This document shows, piece after piece, positions 1 through 10,916 of a DNA stretch of 64,000 bases (position 1 is the first letter of the stretch; each line of letters begins with the position of its first letter). Under the pieces are notes generated by a model, which saw only the letters and a list, made by a program, of their open reading frames with translations, was not told where the DNA came from and searched no databases. The position numbers and the translations under genes are program-made. The DNA is from Stromatinia cepivora (taxonomy: Eukaryota > Ascomycota > Leotiomycetes > Helotiales > Sclerotiniaceae), in assembly GCA_014898415.1 (NCBI GenBank), contig RCTD01000020.1, positions 992,001-1,056,000 of the forward strand. Reading direction: 5' to 3'.

Positions 1-330
1 TCTGCTTTTCGACCTTTGCTGACATGATAATAGGGTTGTTCAGATATTGCAGGTGTTGCGGGTCTGTGCAGGCCGCCTTAGCTTTGGGCAAAATGTCCCT
101 TTCCATCGAACAATCTTGAGGGAGAAACCGAAAATGATTAAGAGGGGCGTCCGCCAGCGTATCAGAAAGAAATTGGAAGAGCCTCGAGTAGAGTGTAGCG
201 CATGCGGTCTCGGGCGTATCTTCTCACTCATATGTTGTAAATTCCCGGGCAAGTCATCGGATCGTGGGTATGTGGCGTTATGGATTCGAAAGATGGGGCT
301 GCCTTGCTATAATTGAGAGATTTTGACTAA
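1..330. other. Normal-composition flank, no gene assigned
   Basis: This stretch has ordinary base composition and ends abruptly in AT-rich DNA near 330-440. Short reading frames run on both strands (47-316 + and 40-252 -), but they overlap each other and neither resembles a family I know. It may be the edge of a gene or promoter lying to the left of the window. Confidence 0.4.
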
Positions 331-424
331 TAATAGTCTCATCGTTGATGATGCAAGTTAATCGTGTTGGAAATTTCGGAAATTTCGGAGTGTGGCGTAG
401 AAGATTCTATAAGTCAATTATCTT

Positions 425-1110
425 ATATATAGGCCACCCTTTTTGTGGACTATCTTAAAAAATTAATTGATCTGAAACTTTAAAATATTATTATTTATAT
501 TATATTGAATAATTATATCAAGGATGATATAATAATGGTTTTAAATAAAATAATTAATAAAATTTTGAAATGGAAAGTTATTTTGAATTATAGAATATTG
601 AAGATTATAATTAAGAATTGATCAAAAGATTGTTAATTTTATTAAATATGGTTTGAATATATACAAAAATAATTTCGATTTAAATAAAGTGATTAATAAA
701 TTGGATATTAGTATAAGAATCTTTGGATATTAATTTAATTTATTATTAAATTTGTAAAATTGATGAAAGGTTCTTTGATATAAAGGGAAATAATTTTTTA
801 GTTTGAAAATAATAAATATAGAATTTTTTATAAAGGAATTTTGAAATTAAAATCAAAGAATAATATTAAATTGATTTTGTATATATTTTTGATATTATTA
901 ATGAAATTATTGATAAATTATTTGGAAAATTCGATTTGTTTTTGATTGAGTATATTAAGATTAAAAATTGATAGAATATAGATGAAATTGATATTATAGA
1001 AGATTACGATTTAAATAAATTGATAATAAAGAGTTTAGAATATTGTTTTATTCAAAAAAAAATTTGGTTTAAGAGTGTTGTATTTTAATAAATAACATTT
1101 CAAATACTTA
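425..1110 (+). mobile_element. Decayed Fot1/pogo-like transposon fragment
   Basis: The order of words in this stretch matches the 5' part of the Fot1-like element at 40921-42746. Both have a GGCCACC-rich left end, then a TTAATTGATCTGAAA-type segment, and later the segment around 960-1080 parallels 41520-41640 (ATAGAATATGGATAAAACTA in the better copy). The terminal sequence near 425-460 differs from that of the 40.9-kb copy, so this is a related rather than identical element. The interior is heavily AT-shifted and has no open frame. No right terminus was found, so the piece looks truncated around 1110. Confidence 0.55.
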
Positions 1111-2408
1111 AAAATAATGATTAAAAGAAGAAATCAATATATATAATAAAAAAGTATTTTTATAATAAAATAATAATATTTCAATGAAATTAAAGAAATT
1201 TTATATTTTCTTTATATTCTTTATTAAAGAAATAATTAAATTATATTATTCATAAAGAATTCTTTGTTTTCTTTATTAAAAAATAATATAATATCATTAT
1301 TGTTGTTTTTATAATAAAAACTCTTTAAATATTTAATACCCCCTTAATAATATAATATTCATAAATCATTATGAATCTTCAAATATTATATTCGAATTCA
1401 TATTTACTACGATACTATAGTATTATTGATACTACGATCATATGGTATTATTCGTACTACGATCAAAATCGTCGATATAAGGGTATTCAAATAAAGAAAC
1501 CTAATTAGTCGAATACTAGAGGTATTCAAATAAAGAACCTTTATAATACTAATCAAGATAATTGAAATGATAAATCTTTATTCAAATTAACAAATAAGAA
1601 TAAAGTATTGATATATGAAAGAGTTCGGAAGAGGTATATAGGAAGGTTAAGAATTTGTATTCAAATAATATATATAATATCATTATACCTTTCAACTTTT
1701 ACTATTATAACTTGATATTTGCTTATTCCACTATAGTCTCTGAGCCACTACTTCCCAATTATAAGATTTATCACCTTCAAATACGTGACCTCCAATAAAT
1801 AATATTGTTGTATTAGTTATATTAAAAAGAATATGAATTAATATTAATAATAAAAGAATATATATAAGAATTATTATATAAAAATATCTATATAAATATT
1901 ATATTCAAATTGTATTTATTTTTCTTAAAGTGTTAATACTAAATTGAGAATTTAATGAAATATCTTTTTCTATTGTAAATATTATTATTATTAATAATTT
2001 CAATATATCTATTCTTTTTAATCTTATTACAAAAAAAGTTTTAATAATAATAAAAGTTTCAACATTATATAAATACAAAATTAAATGTTATATTAATTGA
2101 TATAATTGTTTCAAAAATAAGCAAAAATATTTGATTCATTGTTATATAAATAATGATTTTGATTTTGAATATTTTATTAATTTAATTTTATAAATAGAAA
2201 AGGTATTGATATTGAAAGAAAGGAATAATAATAAAGTTGAAAATAGCAATAACAAAATTAAAAATGGAAACGATAATGAAATTGCAATCTCCTCTTCAAT
2301 CAAAAAGAGTAAATAACAATGAATCAATATATTTAAAATTTTTTATTAATATATATACTAATTCATTTCACAATATCCTTAGGATATTGTAATATTTATT
2401 GTATATAA
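1111..2408. other. AT-rich decayed DNA without a gene
   Basis: Very AT-rich sequence with stops in every frame. It contains two small repeat patterns (listed separately) and a roughly 100-base stretch near 1700-1800 that kept more G and C. I could not assign it to any element in the window. An open frame at 2142-2327 on the minus strand is simple AT-rich sequence and is not called. Confidence 0.5.
1405..1477. repeat. 25-bp tandem repeat, about 2.6 units
   Basis: Units begin at 1405, 1430 and 1455 with TACTACGAT. The first two are exactly 25 bp, share TATTATT near their ends and differ in the middle (ACTATAG versus CATATGG). A separate 39-bp-period direct repeat follows, with GGTATTCAAATAAAGAA at 1482 and again at 1521. 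Confidence 0.75.
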
Positions 2409-2413
2409 ACTAA

Positions 2414-2628
2414 TGTCGGAATATGAATCACGTGCATGGTAAGGATGGTAAGGATGGTAAGGATCACGTGCCCACTAGTGCTCGCACTAGTGCCTCGGCA
2501 TGCACCATTATATAGTTCTTCACCTTCTATAGATTCTAGCTCTCTAGGCAATTCAAAACGTATTAACTATCAAAAGTGTTCTACGTTCGTTGATAAGCTT
2601 CACTTCCCCGTATATAGTTATCCCGACA
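2414..2628 (+). mobile_element. Solo LTR of Copia-2 (215 bp)
   Basis: The block starts TGTCGG and ends CCCGACA, and it is flanked by perfect 5-bp duplications ACTAA at 2409-2413 and 2629-2633. It matches the LTRs of the Copia-2 element at 47258-47473 and 54325-54567 and the minus-strand LTR at 63533-63734, so it is a solo LTR left after LTR-LTR recombination. It carries three 9-bp GGTAAGGAT units flanked by two CACGTG sites, then a palindromic pair of CACTAGTG words. Unlike its relatives it has almost no C-to-T damage. The 65-codon open frame across it is not a gene. Confidence 0.93.
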
Positions 2629-2633
2629 ACTAA

Positions 2634-3470
2634 ATTCATTTTGAAATGAATTAATTCATTCTGAAATACTCTTATTTTTTCCTATTTCGATATTAATTAA
2701 CTCACTTCGAAATCTAGAATATTACAAAATGAGCTAAGCTCATTACGGAATGTGAATGTTGCGCAATACCCCGTAACAGATTTTAGTCTAGCGGGTGCCT
2801 GACTCTCGAGGCATCGGTCATATGATTTTTAATATCTCCGTCAGGAAAGTCTAATCGATCAACTTCTAAATCATATATTTTGAATCTATTTTTTGCTCAT
2901 TTTTATATACATATTAACTTCATTCAATCATATCACATTATGATTATTAATCGAAAATTATATTATAGATAAATATATTATTTATTTATATTTTATATTT
3001 TTTATTTTTATGAAATTCCAATTGATATTGATTTAATTATTATATTTATAAATTAGATTTCTAATCCGGAAAGATAAATTTTATATATCAGATTACAAAA
3101 TAATTTTGAAATAGAATCAAAAGAATTAAATCTTTATTTCATTTTAAATCAAATAATAATGAAATTTGGGTATTATATAGTTTATACTTTATATAAACTT
3201 TAATATCATTTATAATTTGTTGAAATGAAAATTGGAAAATATCAAAATTGGAAATAGAAAAGAATGAAGAAATCAATTCTATATTATAATTAATTGAAGA
3301 TTTAAAAGGATTAGAAAATGAATCAAATAATAGATCTATATTTTTTTAATTAATAGATTCTATATTATATAACAAATTATCTATAAGTATAATAGTTGAA
3401 AATTTATTATATAAAATATATTTTGATAAAGGTTTGATATATATTATTTAGGAGATAACCGATTAAATTC
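2634..3470. other. AT-rich DNA with an undamaged GC-richer island near 2745-2860
   Basis: Mostly AT-rich and stop-filled. An island of about 115 bp around 2745-2860 keeps many CG and CC words (for example ATACCCCGTAACAG and GACTCTCGAGGCATCGG). I see no TSD, terminal repeat or coding frame that explains the island. No gene is called here. Confidence 0.4.
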
Positions 3471-3545
3471 TTTGGAAGAGTTCGCTTAAAATATCCAATC
3501 AAAAAATAGTGTAAAACTCTGGAAGAAGGTCGATGTGAAAACTAG

Positions 3546-3812
3546 ACTAAACAGATTTTACACGTTCTGGATCTTCCGGCCATAACCTTCGATCCAAAAA
3601 AACGTTGGGATCACCTGCGAAGTTTCGATATAGTATTTGACCTTAGAAATCTAATATGTTGTCCTCGTCGCAATCCAGAATACTTTTGCTTGAAAAGGGG
3701 AGGACAATCCCGCATGGGTTGAGACTACTGGAGATCAACTCTCAAGCATTTTGAGTATGATAGATGCTGGACTGAGTGCCGTGGTGCTCGTTTGGTTAGG
3801 AACTACTCGCCA
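3546..3812 (+). pseudogene. Possible gene remnant with an internal stop
   Basis: In one plus-strand frame this stretch reads as balanced, protein-like sequence (LDLPAITFDPKKRWDHL, then CCPRRNPEYFCLKRGG, then DYWRSTLKHFEYDRCW). It is interrupted once by TGA at 3720-3722 and closed by TAA at 3813. The internal stop falls after GGT, where a single G-to-A change in TGG would create TGA, so a mutated tryptophan codon is plausible. Base composition is normal. No start codon, splice sites or family could be assigned. It could also be chance, or one exon of a gene whose other parts I did not find. Confidence 0.3.
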
Positions 3813-4509
3813 TAAACAGAATGTGGAGGACTCGTCGCTTGATTAATTGGCAATATATTGGGGCTTTTAACATTTGGGGGTCTAGTTTACTCGACATGGT
3901 AGACGCGGGAACTTTGGAATGAGAGCATCATAAACCCCCGAATTTAAGATAGTCAACAATGTTGCTATTTAGGTACTTTCGTCCAGAGACAATGTCACTA
4001 TTCTGGCACTTTAGTCCTGAATCAAAAGATTTTGACAAATCACGCAAGTTCAACTGCCCTAGGTAAGATTAGATGAGGATTGATTAATGTTATACTTTTA
4101 ATAAAGCCTCAAATGTGTTTGATAAATATGTTGAGGATATCTATAAATTAAAAGCGAAATCTAAAGGATCTACTAAATTCAAGAATCAAAACACACAGAT
4201 CAAAGCTCACCCTTTGCCCCCTTCTCTTCTTCTTTTTCTCCTGCTCTGTCTGATGGAACGATTTCTCCAAAGCTTCTCCCTTGCCCTAGTATACTGTGCT
4301 TCTTTAGTATTACAGCCTAATAGCTTGGGTTTGTCGATCTGCATTTTTGCAACCCTTGCTGCCACAAATGCTGATACATACATTGTATCTTTCAAACTCG
4401 TATTTTCCTGTTTGAAGCCCCTAATGCTTATCCTATCTCCCATGTGAATCTTCTTATCCCAATCAAAGACATCAATCAGCGCACTCTTCACAGCTCTTCG
4501 AAATGATAT

Positions 4510-5235
4510 TATAAGAATTTCTAATAAGTGTATTAAATCACTTAATAATATTAACCGAACCGATGGTTATATGATCACGTGATATATTAATAATATAATT
4601 TAATATTATTAAATTTTATTATTATATGAAATTTCGATCATATATCATATTAGAATGATTTATAATGGAATAGAATGTGATAGAAGCGTATAGAACTTTC
4701 TTATTTCTAAAATTAAATATTATTGATTACTATTTCATTTCATTATATAAAATGATTCTATAAGATTCGATTTAAATCAATCTTATTTATAATTATAGAA
4801 TATTATAGAATTTCATAGAATCTTATCAAATATTATAAATAAGAAGATTTTCTTCAAAGAATTCCTTTGAAAAACAAGCAAAATAAATTCAATATTCAAT
4901 ATACTCATATTTTGATTGCTGTTACGAACCTCAACTACGAAACTAGGGCTAGCCGAAAGCGGGCCGAATTGTACGCTAGTTTGAAGAGTTTTCACCTATA
5001 TAGAGGGGAATTCTTCAATACCATTAGAAGGAAAGTAATGAAAAGTCTTGATTCTAAATCCAAACCTATTGTTATTCGAATATTAACCGATTCTTTGCTG
5101 TGATTCTCACAATTGCAATCATTATATATTCGATCACTTTTTTAAGCTATATAACTGAGTCTTTCAATATAATAATAGTGAATAATATTATTACTATATT
5201 ATTCATTATTATTAACCGATCAACCTCCTCCAAGA
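4510..5235 (+). mobile_element. 529-bp repeat family, copy 1, inside a gene
   Basis: It runs from TATAAGAATTTC to CTCCTCCAAGA and is flanked by 5-bp duplications GATAT at 4505-4509 and 5236-5240. Without the nested LTR (4920-5111 plus its 5-bp duplication) its length is 529 bp, the same as copies at 39302-39830 and 53328-53856. It has no TG..CA ends, no obvious terminal inverted repeats and no coding frame. A GATCACGTGATA palindrome lies near 4573-4584. The middle is AT-shifted while both ends agree closely among copies. It could be a solo LTR with unusual termini or a non-autonomous element. Confidence 0.85.
4920..5111. mobile_element. 192-bp solo LTR nested in the 529-bp repeat
   Basis: It begins TGTTACGAACC and ends GATTCTCACA, with perfect 5-bp duplications ATTGC at 4915-4919 and 5112-5116. 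The other two 529-bp copies lack it exactly at this point. Composition is normal and undamaged. No second copy is in the window, so the parent element is unknown. TG..CA ends and a 5-bp TSD fit a solo LTR. Confidence 0.88.
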
Positions 5236-6428
5236 GATATATCTGTAGCGCGGCTTCCTCGTAATACGATGTCCAACGGATCCATCTCAAATCTACCCAT
5301 GAACCGACGATCATTTTTATGATCATTGATTAATGCTTGGATCCTATACCTCATCTCCTCCTCCCTATATCTTTCCTCACTTTTTTGTCCTTTCAGACTG
5401 TTGGCCCCCCTCGTACCAGCACAAGACATCTCAGCTCCCTTCAAATCTATGAAAAAAGCCACGCGATCAAAGTACCATCCTCCCCAAAAATGACATAGTG
5501 CACCACCAAACATAGAGTCATTGTTCTCAAGTAACAGAATAGTGCGAGGGTTGTAATCAAGCGGCTTGCAATCAAATTCAAAATGACGACGACACTGAGT
5601 ATTATTCAAAATACTGTAAGCCACGAAGTCGGACGGGAATGGATGAGAATTTGGTGAAGGGAGAGGAGATCGTTGGATTGCACCCATGATCTGGTCTTCG
5701 TATGCCGTCGTGAAAAAGGTTGGTATGGAAATTTGGTAATGATTGATGGTTGTGTTTTGGCTGGAGACAATTCTTGTGAGTTTGGTGATTTCTTGATTAA
5801 ATATGTCGAGGTTGGTCTCAATGCTGAACTCTTTTTTGATTGATTCATCATTAATTGGAACAGAATTCTCAATAGTTTCCGGATTTTCGTTGTCATGGCC
5901 ATATGGATGAATTGCTGCATTCAAGAGGGGTCTTTTCATTAGTGAGAGATATTCTGGACCAGGATGGGTCATTGCAATCGGATCAATAGACCCGTTTACA
6001 TGCTGAACTGCAACGGCTCTAATATATGAATTAGTAAAGATTGGAGTTTATTTGTGGTAACAGAATTCTCCTACAAATAATCAAAGGAGATGTCAATTCT
6101 ATAAGCTTCGGATTGTAGAAGCCCTTCGGGCACATAGCCACAGCAGGGCGATAGAGCGTGCGAGGAAACAGATTTAAAGAAAAGCAGGAATGAATGGCCT
6201 GAAACAAAGAGCGGACGGTGGGATGTCATTTTCATGTGCGCTTTGGATGATTGATTAAGCAGGTTGTGCTGATGTTTGTTAAGACATTCTGGTGAATAAT
6301 AAGTATTTTGGAGTTTTTCCAACGTGCGTTCGTCATGTGGAGGCACAGTACCCCGCCCCGACCTGCTTACACAAGTACAACAAGTTCCCACTCCCCAACT
6401 TTCCTGCTCTCTTCCTACGATCTCAAAC

Positions 6429-9400
6429 TCACTCACCAACTTTCAACCTCTCCCACCCCGCCAGCACCCTCCCCTCCCCCTCATTCCTCCTCTCCCTCTC
6501 CCTCGCCATATAGCTCCCATACACTTGTCTCGCCAGTATAATCTTCTTCTCAGTCGGCGACAGCGAAGACGTAGCAATGGATTTATACATTCCTAGAAAT
6601 GGATACGCGAGGAGACCAAACATGCCCGATCCAGGTCCAGTGACTAACCCCATTGCGCCTTTCGCTACTCCCTTTCCGAAACCGGCCCAGCCGCCTTCTT
6701 TAGCGCCTTTGTAGGGCTTGGTGATTGTGCCAGACAGACCGTCCATGAATCCGTAGCCGAAATTCTGCGAAGGAATTGTTAGCTCCAAGGAGTCAAGTAC
6801 TATACCAAGGGAAGTAAAGAAGAATAAGAACTACCTTCCCAGCTACAACACCACCACTTTTCCAATCCTTAACCTTGCCATGATCCCTCACCTCATCACC
6901 ATACAACCTAGGCATATGATGCAGACCCTCCGCCAAAGCCAACGGGAAATCTACCAGTGTAGCTTTCGGAAGAACACCTGCCATCTTCCCAAACCCCTTT
7001 CCGAAAGTCTTAGCTGCTTCTTTACCACCTCCGCCATTCTCTTTGCTTTGAAATGCTTTCGCAGGCCCGGTGAAGATCTCGCTGAAGCCGACGGTGAAGT
7101 TGGTCATAGTGCTGAGAAGAACATGGGTTCCGGCCGATACTGGTTCCCAGGGGAGGTTTTCGATCGAGATTGGTTTGGGTTGGTAGCTTGTGTTTGATTA
7201 GCGCGTGAAGTTTAATTAGGATGGGAGGCTTTCGTGGGGAAGATCAGGCTTACAGCTTCAAAAGCTTTGGGTCGATTTTCTTGTGCTCTACAAGTATGAA
7301 AGCAGCTTCATCGGATAGCTTGATGGTCTTCTTTGGTCCCTTCTTGCTCTTGCTACTGTATTGCCATACAGCAGCTTGATCTGGAAGAATGTCGCAGCGG
7401 AGGGTATCTACTGGGAGATTTGTGTGGAAGGATTGTACCGCTCTCTGAACACCATTTTCTTGCCTCATCCTCTCTGAGATTTCGGCGGCTGCGCTCATTG
7501 CTGCGGGTGTTAAACAGTACTGAATTGCTTGGGTGAGATTGTCTTGGTTGAGGGATTTGTGATGGAGAGGGAGAGGTCCTGCGCCTGCTGCGGCGATCAT
7601 TTGCCCCCAAAATGCTTGGCTACTCGGGATCAATTATCAGCTTAGTATTTCATTCCCGAGCATTGACAACAAGGGCTTGGGCGTTAACGAGACGCATGAA
7701 GGACAGAATGTAACTTACTCGCCAAAGAATGGGACAATGGCTGTTGGGCGTCCGTTGAGAAGACCGCATGCTGTGGTCCCAGCACCACCGTGATGTACAA
7801 CACAAGATACGTGCTTGAACAGCCATTCTTAAAGAGAGCCAGTCAGTTCAAGTTCTTCAAATCCAGAAAAGGTGTATGTCAATCTCACCGTGAGGGCAAT
7901 CGCCTAGGAAAAGAATATCTGGGTTGGCATGCTCGCTCAGGCCAGAACCCAGCTTACTCCAACCACGGGAGATAATCGCTCTTGTCCCGCAAGCTCGAAC
8001 CGCTTCGATCAGAATATTGGTCAACCTCTCTGGGCTGTCAATAACAATGCTACCGAAACCAATATATACAGGCGGTGAACCACTTCTCAAGAAATTGTCC
8101 AATTCCGCATCAGGGGTATAATCTGGTTCTTCTCTGAAGAAGAAACCGCACACGTCTTGATTGTGTTAGTCTTCTAATAGCACAGGAAAATGCGGCTTAC
8201 CAAGATAATTTGGCCAGTCAGCTGGCTTTGGGACAAATGCAGGTGACCAACAGTAGGTGAAGGGAATTTGAAGGGTGTCGCAAAGTAGAGGGCCCATTGT
8301 CATTGGTATTCGTTCGAGACTCAGTGACTTTTTGCGCCACAGGTTTATAATATCCGAAAGTCTAAACACCCATTAGCACACCTCCCGACATCTGTTCCTA
8401 GCCAAAGTGTCTTACCCCTGCCAAGTCATGATCTCCACAAGCGCATAGGACAGGTAATTCGTAGTCCGTAAATCTGCATCTGACCGTTCAATATTGGCCA
8501 AGGGATGAGGAAATGCCCTCGTAGGGCTCCAAGGCATTGTGAACATTAAGTGTAAAGGAATGCCCAAAGCTTCTGCACAATGCACATGGGCAAAACTTGG
8601 TGGGTTGGCGATTATTGCTTCCGCAACAAACGGTATATTTGTTTCCGAGTCGGGCTCGATGCAGGATCTCCAGCAGCCATCAAGCATAGTATATATCATC
8701 TTGCGTTTCTGTGAGATCTCGCCGCTCATGATTGTTTCGAACTTTGGGATTATTCCTGGATTTTTGACCATGTACTGTGAAATATTAGTGTAAAAGAGAG
8801 AGGCATAGACAGAATTCACCTACGGCCATAAGGGATGCCGGATCTCCACCGATAGGGAAAAATTCTAAGCCGCTCGCTTTGACAAAATCTCGGAAAACAT
8901 CGTGGGTTGCAATTCTCACACGATGCCCTGCTGTTCGTAATGCGCTTCCCAAAGCTATGAATGGTTGAATGTCGCCTATGAAGATTTAGCCACGGATATG
9001 GAATGAGTATAGAGACAAAAACACGACTCACCTCTGCTACCGACGATTTGAATCACGATGTTCAGAAACGGGGATTTGGAGTTTGCGATATTGGGTGGGG
9101 TATAAGGCTTTGGCTCTGCTGGAATTGGAATGGGTAGCTTCTCAGTGGCGATGAAATTTATGGCAACTCTCCCATCATCTGAAAAGAGGTCGAAGTCAGT
9201 AATGGGTACTGTCTCCCAACCTTTCGACTAAATCAAAATATTGAAACAGCGAACTTCTCTTTACCTTGAGCAACAACATTCGTCTCGATGTTTGGACCAG
9301 ACCCGTGAAACTCGTAGGCGGGCGGCTTCTCCCAATCGAAGTCTTGTGAAGCGTGTGAAGCATTGTCGGCCTCGTGCCAGCTGCCATTGGCAATAACCCC

Positions 9401-9481
9401 TTCGCCGTCGCCATGCTGATCATGTGGTGCCTGTGCACTCTTGTGGTAATCATGCTTCTCTCCACCTTTTCCCTTCTCCAT
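6429..9481 (-). CDS. UDP-glucose:sterol glucosyltransferase-like protein (GT1)
   Basis: Ten exons (9481-9265, 9178-9032, 8975-8824, 8774-8416, 8361-8201, 8155-7889, 7827-7719, 7619-7254, 7186-6835, 6764-6429) join without a frame break to give 821 residues. Introns are 45-99 nt with GT..AG ends. The start ATG at 9481 follows an in-frame TGA eight codons upstream. Residues 1-75 look disordered. The N-terminal Rossmann half begins near residue 105 ([20 protein letters not shown]). The sugar-nucleotide half contains IGFGS near 378 and the signature HHGGAGTT at 446-453, followed by PFFGDQAFWG. Families with these motifs move glucose from UDP-glucose to sterols. The GRAM and PH domains of Atg26 are absent, so this is the shorter fungal type. 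Residues 600-821 form a glycine-rich tail ([20 protein letters not shown]) outside the catalytic fold. It is divergent from the RTA1 gene. The substrate is inferred, not shown. Confidence 0.9.
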
Positions 9482-10916
9482 GGTGAATAGCTTGGAACGA
9501 CCTCACAAGCTGCGACGGCAACAATGAGGCTCAAGGATGCAGTTTCGGCAAGCCTGATTTGATATGATGTCTGATAAATTGCGGCGCTACTAGTACCTCT
9601 GAGCAGATGAAGCAGTGTAGGTAAGATGGGCGGTCAAACTTGGGTGGCGTCTGTGGCAGGAACTTTGGTCGAAGTGTTCTCTCTTAGGTTAAACCGTTGA
9701 TGGTGGTGAGGTATCGATTCTTGATGGGATATCGTAATGCTTGTGTTCGTTGCAGCGCAGAGAATTCTGCTCATTCTTCTACTGAAGATATTCATGACTC
9801 AAACTCAGTGGGCGATTCGTGGCTGTCGAGGCTATATCTCAGGACCTTTCCCAGATAGGTTAAAGGTTACACTGATCCTTGCTGCCATTAAGCTACGCCA
9901 CTAGTCCCCAATGGGCATCAGATCCGATCCTAGTTATATATTTATACCCTTGGAAAACTACCCCTACTACATCCCCGGTTTGATTTTGCCCTTTCACGCA
10001 TTTCGGATTCGGCTGGTTTGGGCCAATTAAAGCACTTTAATTCTGACTCCGCAAGAATACCAAAATCTCCCAAATCACCTCCTTTCATCCTACTTCCTAA
10101 AACACTACCTCTTACCCTTAGGGACTAAATTCTATACCTAGAGGTAGGTAAACGAATATGTGTTATATCTCACTAAGCTAAGACTGTTACTATTCTAATA
10201 TTTATAAATGCTGATATTTTGTTGTTCTTTGTTAAGTATGTGATTAATTAGCGCTAAGGAATATAATAGTCGTCGATAGGATACGAAGATGAAAATGGTT
10301 TTCTTTTGAATAATTCAAGGGATTTCTTAACAACAGGAGCAGGGCATGCCAAGCTCTTGACTTGCTCAAACCGAATCCGAATCCGAATCCGAATCCGAGC
10401 CGAACACTCATTTTCAAGAAACATATTCGGACTCTATCCCATCCATATCAGACTAGGTATGCAAAATTTTACTTAATACAAGTATCTATTTCATCCACTC
10501 AAATTACAATTCCGCTTCAAATCTTCATACCAATAAAAATAAGTATCCCTCCTTCGTAGTGTACTCCACAGCCCCATATGTCAACAAAGCACAACATCTA
10601 AGTGGCTCGATATCCTAGCTTCAGATCTGAGCTTTCTCGCACAGGGCAAAAAGTTGTCCAGGTATCAAGTCAAGGGTGCGGATAGAAGGTTCGCGAAGGC
10701 TTTCTGCCCTGGCTATACTCTCTATCATTATCATCCTACTGGTCTGACACCCTTGACTCCTACCCGCACCCATACACGCTACGAAGTATTTAGGGGGGGA
10801 GTATGCTGGTGATAGTAGGTACGGCAGAGGTTCTTGCTCACTTGGAACGCAAGACAAGATTCGCGCGAAAAATTTCATCACCTTTTCGAGAGTCAGGCCA
10901 GAGGAACAAACATGTA
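9482..10916. promoter_or_regulatory. Upstream region of the glucosyltransferase gene
   Basis: This is non-coding DNA of near-normal composition between two divergent genes. No frame longer than about 65 codons is convincing. The minus frame 10621-10959 draws its first codons from the neighbouring MITE-like element and matches nothing I know. A CCGAAT microsatellite sits at 10371-10398. I could not identify specific promoter elements. Confidence 0.4.
10371..10398. repeat. CCGAAT hexanucleotide microsatellite
   Basis: Four consecutive CCGAAT units and a partial fifth (CCGA). It encodes a short Asn-Pro run in one frame, which is not taken as a gene. Confidence 0.9.

Larger units (their letters stand above)
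4207..6235 (-). pseudogene. Unknown gene split by a 529-bp transposable element
   Basis: I do not recognise the family. The main open frame runs 5972 to 5220 and starts MTHPGPEYLSLMKRP. It is open further upstream to a good acceptor (TATTAG, exon from 6018), with a matching donor at 6074 and a CTAAT branch site, giving a 56-nt intron. A first exon 6235-6075 starting at MKMTSHRP is therefore likely but less sure. At 5240 the frame enters the 529-bp repeat, which supplies codons SLGGG and a stop. If the repeat (4510-5235) and one 5-bp duplication are removed, the frame continues exactly in phase from 4504 to a stop at 4207-4209. The uninterrupted gene would be about 413 codons (344 from the M at 5972). 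The tail is basic (RSRRKRRREGGKG). The two gene halves show little mutation damage, so disruption seems recent. A truncated protein ending inside the repeat could still be made. Confidence 0.7.

Noticed and set aside
2436..2633. 65-codon plus-strand frame
   Set aside because: It lies inside the solo LTR, and its MVRMVRMVR start is the 9-bp tandem repeat.
2774..2824. Possible tRNA-like fold in the GC-richer island
   Set aside because: No acceptor stem, T-loop consensus (GTTCRA) or anticodon arm could be built.
4510..5235. The 529-bp repeat as a Helitron or MITE
   Set aside because: It has 5-bp duplications (Helitrons make none) and no terminal inverted repeats, so neither class fits.
6236..6439. 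Extension of the unknown gene upstream to the M at 6439
   Set aside because: It would overlap the stop of the glucosyltransferase gene and the added residues have no supporting features. The internal M at 6235 is preferred, though exon 1 remains tentative.
6292..6596. Several overlapping proline/serine-rich plus-strand frames
   Set aside because: They are antisense shadows of the glucosyltransferase last exon and its 3' side, with composition caused by its K/E/G-rich codons.
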